Shown: positions 6,875 to 11,966 of the stretch, piece after piece
Position numbering within the stretch: the first letter of the stretch is position 1
Layout of the letters: every line of letters starts with the position of its first letter
Translations under genes and position numbers: made by a program
Assembly (NCBI GenBank): GCA_002402575.1
Contig: DHGD01000002.1
Span: forward strand, 1 to 11,966
Origin: Syntrophomonas sp. UBA4807
Lineage (GTDB): Bacteria > Bacillota > Syntrophomonadia > Syntrophomonadales > Syntrophomonadaceae
DNA length: 11,966 bases
Reading direction: 5' to 3'
The notes under the pieces: model-generated
Databases searched by the model: none
Seen by the model: only the letters and a program-made list of their open reading frames with translations
Told to the model about the DNA's origin: nothing

Positions 6875-9449
6875 ATTTGAAGTCATTTTTCCATCGGTAG
6901 AGGATATCCAAAGCTTGGCGCGGACTCAGGCTGTCCACGTCAAGGCTGCGCAATTCCGCCAACAGAGCCTGTTCCGCCCCAAACAGGGACATTTGTTCAA
7001 AAAACTGTGCTGGTGCTGAATTATCCGGCTTGTTTTCCAGCCCTTTTAAAACCTCCTCGGCGCGGTTTAATACCGCACCCGGCAAACCTGCCAGGCTGGC
7101 CACATGAATGCCATAGCTCTTGTCAGCTTTTCCCGGCAAGACCCTTTTTAAAAAGACCACCGTATCGCCGCTCTCTTTGACCGATACCGACAGGTTTACA
7201 ATCCCCTCAATCTCATCCGCCAGAGTGGTCAGTTCGTGGTAATGGGTGGCAAAAAGGGTGCGCGATTTTATGTGTTTTGCCAGTTCTTCGCTCACCGCCC
7301 GGGCGATGCTCAGCCCGTCAAAGGTGCTGGTGCCCCGCCCGATTTCATCCAGGATGACCAAGCTGTGGGGAGTGGCATTATTTAATATGTTGGCCACCTC
7401 CACCATCTCTATCATAAAGGTGCTCTGTCCCGAGGCCAGGTCATCACTGGCTCCGACCCGGGTGAAGATTTGGTCCGCCACCCCGATACTGGCTTCACGG
7501 GCGGGCACAAAACTGCCCATCTGGGCCATGATAACTATTAAAGCGGCCTGCCGCATATAGGTGCTTTTACCGCCCATATTGGGACCGGTTATGAGCAAGA
7601 AGCGGGATGCTGCCGAATCCATCCGTACATCGTTGGGCACAAAATGACTGTTCTGCAAAAAATGCTCCACCACCGGGTGGCGCCCTCCCTTAATCTCAAT
7701 TTTACCACTTTCATCAACCCGGGGACGAACATAATCATGGCGAAAGGCGCATTCTGCCAGGGCTAACAGCACATCCACGGCAGCGGCTTTAGCGGCACTG
7801 TCTTGGATGCGTTTTAGGTGAGCGGAAAGCGATTCGCGCACCTTTATAAATATCTCATATTCCAGATTAAACAGTCGTTCTCGGGCACCCAGGATCTTGT
7901 CTTCATATTTCTTCAGTTCTTCGGTTATAAAGCGCTCAGTATTGACCAAAGTCTGTTTGCGCACATAATCAGCCGGCACCAGATGCAGGTTGGAACGGCT
8001 TATTTCAAGATAATAACCGAAAACCTTGTTAAAGCCCACCTTAAGGTATTTGATGCCGGTGCGCTCTTTTTCCATATTTTCATATTCTAACAACCAGGCC
8101 GAACCTTCACTGGACAGCTTTTTCAATTCATCGATCTCCTGGTCATAGCCAGGCTTGATCAATCCGCCCTCTTTCAAGGCCAGAGGGGGGTCGTCTTCTA
8201 TGGAACATTCGATAAGAGCAGCCAGGTCCTCCAGGTTGTCCATCTCCGCTGCCTGCCTGAGCAGGGTGTTGCGGCAGCCCTGTAACACCTTGATAATATC
8301 TGCCAGGGCCAGGCACGATGACTTTAAGGCCAGAAGGTCGCGGGCATTGGCATTGCCGCTGCCCAACTTGCCGCTGAGGCGTTCCATGTCATAGACCCGC
8401 TGCAATACATTTCCCAGCTCCTCTCGCAGCCCTATCTGAAGGTACAATTCTTCCACCCCATCAAGGCGCTCGTTTATTGCGCCAACCTCCCGCAAGGGCA
8501 GCTCCAGCCATCTTCTCAGCAAGCGTTTGCCCATACTGGTATGACAGCAGTCTAAAATACCGAACAGAGTGCCTGCTTTGCCACCATCGCGCAGATTGGC
8601 GGTTATCTCCAAGTTGCGTCTTGAGGCAGGGTCTATTGAGAGGTGACTGTGGGGGCGGTACACTTTTATAGATCCGATATGCTGCAGATGCTGCTGTTGG
8701 GTTTCTTGAAGAAACAGCACTATAGCCGCTGCGGCTTGTATGCCTGCGGTGAAATCTTTCAGGCCGAATCCGTCCAAGGTAGCCGTCCTCAAATGATTCA
8801 TGAGGATTTGAGGGGCTTGACGGTGGTCCAGGGCGGCTGCGGGGATATGGGCTACGGCAGCTTGCAGAGACCAGGCGGGATTGGTCCAGTATTGTGAATA
8901 CAGTCCCGCACTGCTGTCTATCAGGCATTCCACCGGCGCCAGGCGCTGCAGTTCAGCGCTCAGGCAGTTTAAGGCGGCAGGCCCTTTAAATTCAGTAACC
9001 AGAAATTCCCCGGTAGAAACATCCACCCAGGCCAGGCCTGAGCAGTTTTTGTTTTCCACCACCGCGGCCAGGTAATTATTGCGGTCCTCTGATAGCAGAT
9101 TCTCATCGGTGACAGTCCCAGGGGTGACTATTTTGATTACCTCCCGTTTAACGATGCCTTTAGCATCTTTGGGGTCTTCAACCTGTTCGCAGATGGCAAT
9201 TTTGTGCCCCCGGGAGATAAGTTTGGCTATATAACCGTTGGCGGAGTGATATGGTATGCCGCACATGGGAATGCGCTCCGCCTGACCACCATCACGCGCA
9301 GTCAGGACGATGTCCAGTTCCCGTGAAGCGATTTCTGCATCTTCAAAGAACATTTCATAAAAATCTCCCAGACGGAAAAAAAGGATGGCATCCTGGTGCT
9401 GGCTTTTTATCGCCAGATATTGTTCGATCATAGGGGTTAACTTCGGCAA
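6873..9449 (-). CDS. mutS: DNA mismatch repair protein MutS
   Basis: MutS recognises mismatches and small loops and recruits MutL. I place the start at TTG 9449, giving 858 residues beginning MPKLTPMIEQYL, which aligns with the usual N-terminus and family length; the frame is open to a TTG at 9500 but those 17 extra residues are not conserved. A very strong AAGGAGGAG sits 8 nt before TTG 9449. The mismatch-reading Phe-X-Glu is F30-Y31-E32 in GDFYEMF. The ATPase has Walker A GPNMGGKST (622-630), Walker B LDEIGRGTST with Asp701-Glu702, and ATHYHELT. Near the C-terminus QMSLF (819-823) matches the beta-sliding-clamp-binding motif. A probable terminator/attenuator hairpin precedes the gene by about 30 nt. 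Unlike B. subtilis, mutL does not follow directly: two genes intervene. Confidence 0.97.
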   Translation of the reverse strand: MPKLTPMIEQYLAIKSQHQDAILFFRLGDFYEMFFEDAEIASRELDIVLTARDGGQAERIPMCGIPYHSANGYIAKLISRGHKIAICEQVEDPKDAKGIVKREVIKIVTPGTVTDENLLSEDRNNYLAAVVENKNCSGLAWVDVSTGEFLVTEFKGPAALNCLSAELQRLAPVECLIDSSAGLYSQYWTNPAWSLQAAVAHIPAAALDHRQAPQILMNHLRTATLDGFGLKDFTAGIQAAAAIVLFLQETQQQHLQHIGSIKVYRPHSHLSIDPASRRNLEITANLRDGGKAGTLFGILDCCHTSMGKRLLRRWLELPLREVGAINERLDGVEELYLQIGLREELGNVLQRVYDMERLSGKLGSGNANARDLLALKSSCLALADIIKVLQGCRNTLLRQAAEMDNLEDLAALIECSIEDDPPLALKEGGLIKPGYDQEIDELKKLSSEGSAWLLEYENMEKERTGIKYLKVGFNKVFGYYLEISRSNLHLVPADYVRKQTLVNTERFITEELKKYEDKILGARERLFNLEYEIFIKVRESLSAHLKRIQDSAAKAAAVDVLLALAECAFRHDYVRPRVDESGKIEIKGGRHPVVEHFLQNSHFVPNDVRMDSAASRFLLITGPNMGGKSTYMRQAALIVIMAQMGSFVPAREASIGVADQIFTRVGASDDLASGQSTFMIEMVEVANILNNATPHSLVILDEIGRGTSTFDGLSIARAVSEELAKHIKSRTLFATHYHELTTLADEIEGIVNLSVSVKESGDTVVFLKRVLPGKADKSYGIHVASLAGLPGAVLNRAEEVLKGLENKPDNSAPAQFFEQMSLFGAEQALLAELRSLDVDSLSPRQALDILYRWKNDFK

Positions 9450-9457
9450 GATTCGTT

Positions 9458-9466
9458 CTCCTCCTT
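9458..9466 (-). promoter_or_regulatory. Ribosome binding site fixing the mutS TTG start
   Basis: AAGGAGGAG on the minus strand, 8 nt before TTG 9449. No comparable site precedes the upstream TTG (9500), and this site overlaps the codons just after ATG 9473, so it argues for the TTG that gives the conserved MutS N-terminus. Confidence 0.8.
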
Positions 9467-9498
9467 GTTGCATGGAAACTCGCCCTAGCTGTGCGGAC

Positions 9499-9522
9499 AA
9501 AAAGAAAGACCCGTATCGGGCC
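9499..9522 (-). terminator. Intrinsic terminator or attenuator between the YmcA-like gene and mutS
   Basis: Read on the minus strand, GGCCCG / ATA / CGGGTC folds into a 6-bp stem (one G-U pair; arms 9517-9522 and 9508-9513) with a 3-nt loop, directly followed by TTTCTTTTTG. This is the layout of a Rho-independent terminator. It lies 35 nt after the YmcA-like stop and ends about 33 nt before the mutS ribosome site. I see no convincing promoter between it and mutS, so it may act as a partial read-through or attenuation point rather than a full operon end. Confidence 0.65.
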
Positions 9523-9556
9523 CTTCGCGGTCAGCCAACATGATTAATATAAATTT

Positions 9557-9940
9557 CTACACACCGCAGCCGCTGCAAGAGCCGCCGCAGCCATCTTGAC
9601 CGCAGCCGCCAGACAGACTTTGGTTCATGGCAAAATAGACCGCCTGCATGAGGTTGTTGAATTTATCCTGAGCGTCCATAACCTGTGTTACCAGCGGATT
9701 GTTCTGCATCTGTTGTTCCAGGATGTGCATGTGGTTTTCGTCCTCAGAGGTAACACTCTGCCCGGCTCGCTGCTTGTTTTCAATATTCATGCGATTGGCC
9801 TGGTATTTCATCACTATTCCAAATGCGGTTTCGTCGGCTTGCAGCTGGCTTTGCAGCCTTTTTACGTCCATCAGTTCTTCTGATGAGGCGATGGATGAAC
9901 CTAGTTCCATGGCCAGTTTTATAATGGCGTCTCTCTTCAA
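9557..9940 (-). CDS. YlbF/YmcA family protein with cysteine-rich C-terminus
   Basis: A 127-residue, mostly helical protein of the Com_YlbF family. It begins MKRDAIIKLAMELG and has a long heptad-like central part with NPLVTQVMDAQDKFNNLMQ (about 81-99), the family's best-conserved stretch. In B. subtilis YmcA (RicA), YlbF and YaaT form the Y-complex, which carries iron-sulfur clusters and directs RNase Y-dependent mRNA maturation. Position between miaB and mutS is exactly that of B. subtilis ymcA, so this is likely its positional ortholog; the family match could also be YlbF. The tail has Cys113, Cys118, Cys122 and Cys125 in a glycine-rich stretch, a possible metal or Fe-S site. The start chosen is TTG 9940, 9 nt after AAGGAGG; the TTG at 9949 abuts that site and is unlikely. 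A terminator-like hairpin follows. Confidence 0.85.
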   Translation of the reverse strand: MKRDAIIKLAMELGSSIASSEELMDVKRLQSQLQADETAFGIVMKYQANRMNIENKQRAGQSVTSEDENHMHILEQQMQNNPLVTQVMDAQDKFNNLMQAVYFAMNQSLSGGCGQDGCGGSCSGCGV

Positions 9941-9949
9941 ATGGAGCAA

Positions 9950-9956
9950 CCTCCTT
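9950..9956 (-). promoter_or_regulatory. Ribosome binding site fixing the YmcA-like TTG start
   Basis: AAGGAGG on the minus strand. It touches the TTG at 9949 with no spacer but lies 9 nt before the TTG at 9940, which decides for the latter. No ATG in frame lies at a usable distance. Confidence 0.75.
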
Positions 9957-9969
9957 ATTTAATTACAGG

Positions 9970-11313
9970 CTATCGGGCTATCTCGCCGAACAGTGAAAAT
10001 GTTCTCGCTTCTGTTATTTTAACATGTATGGTCTTGCCGATGATATCGTCAGTACCAGAAAAAATAATGATGCGATTGGTCCTGCTGCGCGAGGTCAGTT
10101 TATGGGGATCGGTCTTGCTGGGTCCTTCTACCAGCACCTCTACGCAACTGCCTTCCAGGAAACGGTTGTTCTCCAGGGCGATGCCATACTGCAGCTGATT
10201 CAGCTCATGCAGTCGGCTGCGCTTAATCTCCACCGGCAACTGATCATTCATAGCAGCCGCTTTAGTTCCGGAACGGGGCGAATACATGAAGGTGAAAGCC
10301 GAATCAAAGCGCACTTTCTCAATCATGTCCAAGGTGTCGGCAAAATCCTGTTCACTCTCACCCGGAAAGCCAACGATAATATCAGTGCTGATGGCCACCC
10401 CGGGGACTTTCTCTCTCAAGGCCAAAGTCCTCTCCAGATAATGCTCCCGAGTGTAACCGCGGTTCATCAACTGCAAAATCCGGTTGCTTCCCGACTGCAT
10501 GGCCACATGGATGTGTTCGCACACCTTGGGGTTGTGAGCCATGGTATCGATCAGTTTGTCAGACAGATCTTTGGGGTGTGAGGTGGTAAAGCGGATGCGC
10601 TCCACACCGTCCACTTCGGAAACCATATTGAGCAGATCAGGGAAATCCAATTTTCTATCCAGACCGCGCCCGTAAGAGTTGACATTTTGTCCCAGGAGAG
10701 TGACCTCTTTATAACCGACTGCGGCTAAGGCTTCAATCTCCTTTATAATTCCCCCTGCCTCACGGCTGCGTTCTCTGCCTCGGGTGTACGGAACGATGCA
10801 ATAGCTGCAGAAGTTGTCGCAGCCGAACATGATATTGACGAAAGCGCTGAAACCACCGCCGCGTTTTGAGGGCAGCGGCTCAATGATGGCGCCTTCTTTA
10901 TCCCATACCTGCACAAGCGGAACTTGTCCTTCCTCGGCGCGGCGCACCAGTTCAGGCAGTTCGTGGATGTTTAAGGTCCCGAAAATGATATCCACCTTGT
11001 GCTTTTTGAGTATCTGCCTGACTTCAGGCAACTGCGCCATGCACCCGCCAAAAGCTATTAATTTGGAAGGATCCTTGCGCCGCAAGGCGGTCATTTCGCC
11101 CAGTTTGCCGAACACCTTATTCTCCGCCGAATGCCTCACACTGCAGGTGTTGAATACTATCAAGGAGGCCTCTTCCGGGGTGGCGGCACAATTATAACCG
11201 CAACCTTCCAGCAGTCCGGCTATAACCTCCGAATCGCGCGCATTCATCTGGCAGCCATAGGTCAATATATGATAGCTTTTCCGCGCCTGTTGATATTCCG
11301 ATTTTTCCGGCAT
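9970..11313 (-). CDS. miaB: tRNA-2-methylthio-N6-dimethylallyladenosine synthase MiaB
   Basis: MiaB is a radical-SAM methylthiotransferase that converts i6A37 to ms2i6A37 in tRNA using two [4Fe-4S] clusters. The 447-residue product (from ATG 11313) shows the three N-terminal UPF0004-domain cysteines in YGCQMN (Cys21), FNTCSVR (Cys57) and FGGCMAQ (Cys91), then the radical-SAM CDNFCSYC (Cys165, Cys169, Cys172) followed by IVPYTRGRE, and a C-terminal TRAM domain. YTRGRERSR and LGQNVNSYG are typical of MiaB rather than MtaB or RimO. Length is normal. ATG 11313 has GGAGGAG 5 nt upstream; the longer open frame to 11373 runs through a hairpin and lacks conservation. It lies 62 nt after the thioredoxin-like gene and 29 nt before the YmcA-like gene, so the latter is probably cotranscribed. 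It acts after MiaA. Confidence 0.97.
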   Translation of the reverse strand: MPEKSEYQQARKSYHILTYGCQMNARDSEVIAGLLEGCGYNCAATPEEASLIVFNTCSVRHSAENKVFGKLGEMTALRRKDPSKLIAFGGCMAQLPEVRQILKKHKVDIIFGTLNIHELPELVRRAEEGQVPLVQVWDKEGAIIEPLPSKRGGGFSAFVNIMFGCDNFCSYCIVPYTRGRERSREAGGIIKEIEALAAVGYKEVTLLGQNVNSYGRGLDRKLDFPDLLNMVSEVDGVERIRFTTSHPKDLSDKLIDTMAHNPKVCEHIHVAMQSGSNRILQLMNRGYTREHYLERTLALREKVPGVAISTDIIVGFPGESEQDFADTLDMIEKVRFDSAFTFMYSPRSGTKAAAMNDQLPVEIKRSRLHELNQLQYGIALENNRFLEGSCVEVLVEGPSKTDPHKLTSRSRTNRIIIFSGTDDIIGKTIHVKITEARTFSLFGEIAR

Positions 11314-11318
11314 CTGCG

Positions 11319-11325
11319 CTCCTCC
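11319..11325 (-). promoter_or_regulatory. Ribosome binding site fixing the miaB start
   Basis: GGAGGAG on the minus strand, 5 nt before ATG 11313. It supports this start over the upstream in-frame alternative at 11373. Confidence 0.75.
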
Positions 11326-11334
11326 GGTCTCACC

Positions 11335-11359
11335 ATAATAAAGCCGGGCCGGTCCCGGC
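11335..11359 (-). terminator. GC-rich hairpin upstream of miaB, possible weak terminator or attenuator
   Basis: On the minus strand GCCGGG (11354-11359) pairs with CCCGGC (11343-11348) around a 5-nt loop, giving a perfect 6-bp all-GC stem. It is followed by TTTATTAT, an interrupted U-run, and then by the miaB ribosome site. The poor U-run makes full termination doubtful; mRNA processing, stabilisation or attenuation are alternatives. Confidence 0.45.
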
Positions 11360-11375
11360 GGCGCATATAACAAAA

Positions 11376-11726
11376 CTAGTTCTGAGAACCCTTGATAGCC
11401 TCCTCCACCAAGTTCCTGATCTGATCCAGACTAATCCCACCGGCCAAGCAGGGTTTGCCGTTCAAGAGGGTGATGGGATAGCGGTAGCCCACCGCCAGGA
11501 CGTTACGTACCTTGGGATAGTCTGTCAGTCCTGTCTTTTCCACATCCACGTAGCGCACCTCTGCCCGCTCGCCAAATTGCTCATGCAATGCCTCGGCGAC
11601 CATTTGGGTTGAAGAAATGTAGTCTGCAGTGCCGCAGCAACTGCCGCCGGAGCAGCCTTCACAGGCGCGGATTTCGCCCTGTGTGCCCATCAATATCTCT
11701 ATCAGTATTTTCTCTTGCTCGGACAT
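11376..11726 (-). CDS. Small cysteine-rich thioredoxin-fold protein (YuzD/DUF1462-like)
   Basis: This 116-residue protein begins MSEQEKILIEILMG at ATG 11726, which has GAGGAGG 6 nt upstream; the 29 codons open upstream of it are not needed. It reads as a small thioredoxin fold: a cysteine cluster at the first strand-helix turn (Cys22, Cys25, Cys30, Cys31), a helix with MVAEALHEQFGERAEV, a strand RYVDVEK, then YPITLLNGKPCLAGG (83-97) whose Pro84 fits the cis-proline of the fold, and a final helix. The ending with PITLLNG resembles B. subtilis YuzD (DUF1462), a putative disulfide oxidoreductase, but this is recognition by eye. A fifth Cys93 lies near the cis-proline. It may act in redox or metal and sulfur handling; function is not established. 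It precedes miaB by 62 nt, separated by a hairpin. Confidence 0.75.
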   Translation of the reverse strand: MSEQEKILIEILMGTQGEIRACEGCSGGSCCGTADYISSTQMVAEALHEQFGERAEVRYVDVEKTGLTDYPKVRNVLAVGYRYPITLLNGKPCLAGGISLDQIRNLVEEAIKGSQN

Positions 11727-11732
11727 TGCTAT

Positions 11733-11739
11733 CCTCCTC
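11733..11739 (-). promoter_or_regulatory. Ribosome binding site fixing the thioredoxin-like gene start
   Basis: GAGGAGG on the minus strand, 6 nt before ATG 11726. It rules against longer starts reaching 11813. Confidence 0.75.
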
Positions 11740-11801
11740 TTCCAGAAGTCATCTTCACGGGATGATACATTACTATGAATACCGGAACCAGTTTGATTAC
11801 C

Positions 11802-11830
11802 AGCATACCCCAATATCTAAACCGGCGCAA
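11802..11830 (-). promoter_or_regulatory. Weak candidate promoter for the thioredoxin-like gene and miaB
   Basis: On the minus strand TTGCGC (11825-11830), a 17-bp spacer and TATGCT (11802-11807). Both boxes match only partly (3 and 4 of 6). Transcription would begin near 11795, leaving a leader of about 70 nt. It is the best-placed candidate upstream of the first complete gene, but weak. Confidence 0.25.
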
Positions 11831-11903
11831 GCCATGCCGGGCAGCGAGCCGCATACCGCTTACGGCGCGACTTCGGGGCAGTGGCGGCTATACGGCACGG
11901 TGC
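11831..11903. other. GC-rich intergenic stretch with no assignable gene
   Basis: The stretch is richer in G+C than the neighbouring leader. It contains separated inverted elements (AGCCGC 11847-11852 and GCGGCT 11884-11889) but no U-run, so I do not call a terminator. No tRNA or riboswitch pattern was seen. Confidence 0.4.
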
Positions 11904-11966
11904 TCAGTGATTGGTTTTCAAATTATAAAGTAACGCCGCGCCGACATTGTCCCAAGGCGCGCGGCT
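11904..11966 (-). CDS. Possible 3' end of an upstream gene, cut by the window edge
   Basis: One minus-strand frame is open from the window edge for 20 codons to a TGA at 11904-11906. The peptide contains APWDNVGAALLYNLK, which looks protein-like and ends a plausible distance before the next transcription start. The other two minus frames stop within about 15 codons of the edge. Twenty codons are too few to prove a gene, and no family is recognised. Confidence 0.25.
   Translation of the reverse strand, partial: SRAPWDNVGAALLYNLKTNH

Noticed and set aside
9450..9500. Longer MutS N-terminus from TTG 9500
   Set aside because: The extra 17 residues are not MutS-like, would overlap the terminator U-run, and lack a ribosome site; TTG 9449 has a very strong one.
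9546..9578. TTGCAG / TATATT as a mutS promoter over the YmcA-like gene end
   Set aside because: The spacer is 21 bp, too long for sigma-A, and no better -35 box lies at 17 bp.
11847..11889. AGCCGC/GCGGCT inverted repeat as a terminator or tRNA-like element
   Set aside because: The arms are 31 nt apart, there is no following U-run on either strand, and no T-loop or anticodon pattern is visible.
11762..11966. Plus-strand open frame from an ATG at 11762 running to the window edge (68 codons)
   Set aside because: It overlaps the leader and ribosome-site side of the thioredoxin-like gene, has no ribosome site I can see, and its peptide looks like no known protein. Without sequence beyond the edge it cannot be supported.

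Overview
The window is a compact, co-directional block: every well-supported gene lies on the minus strand, so transcription runs from high to low coordinates. Gene content and order point to a Gram-positive (Firmicutes) bacterium, most likely a Clostridia-type anaerobe. The core order miaB - ymcA/ylbF-like gene - mutS - mutL - miaA - hfq matches Bacillus subtilis, apart from inserted genes. Ribosome binding sites are strong AGGAGG types and at least two genes appear to start with TTG. The Syntrophomonadaceae or Peptococcaceae are a reasonable guess, based on the histone-deacetylase-like and hydantoinase/oxoprolinase genes lodged in the mismatch-repair cluster. That placement is inference; no marker here fixes the genus.

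In order of transcription (right to left). The right edge (about 11827-11966) may hold the last 20 codons of an unidentified upstream gene. Next come a small cysteine-rich thioredoxin-fold protein (11376-11726), miaB (9970-11313) and a YlbF/YmcA-family protein with a cysteine-rich tail (9557-9940). A probable intrinsic terminator or attenuator (9499-9522) separates this group from mutS (6873-9449). After mutS come a hydantoinase/oxoprolinase-family ATPase (5148-6830) and a histone deacetylase superfamily amidohydrolase with a C-terminal zinc-ribbon-like tail (3805-5151), joined by an ATGA stop-start overlap. Then mutL (2079-3803), an RsmJ-like SAM-dependent methyltransferase (1286-2065), miaA (338-1282) and hfq (23-274), the last probably with its own promoter over the miaA stop codon.

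Three themes run through the block. MutS and MutL form DNA mismatch repair, with an endonuclease-type MutL and a MutS carrying a beta-clamp-binding motif. MiaA and MiaB make ms2i6A37 in tRNA, joined by a probable rRNA methyltransferase and the RNA chaperone Hfq. The YmcA-like protein suggests an RNA-maturation link through the Y-complex. The HDAC/hydantoinase pair between mutS and mutL is the least explained part and the best candidate for an undescribed functional coupling. I see no mobile elements, CRISPR arrays or tRNA/rRNA genes. This is mostly conserved housekeeping DNA, and the novelty is in details: the inserted pair, an altered MutL metal-site motif, cysteine-rich tails and hairpins between genes.
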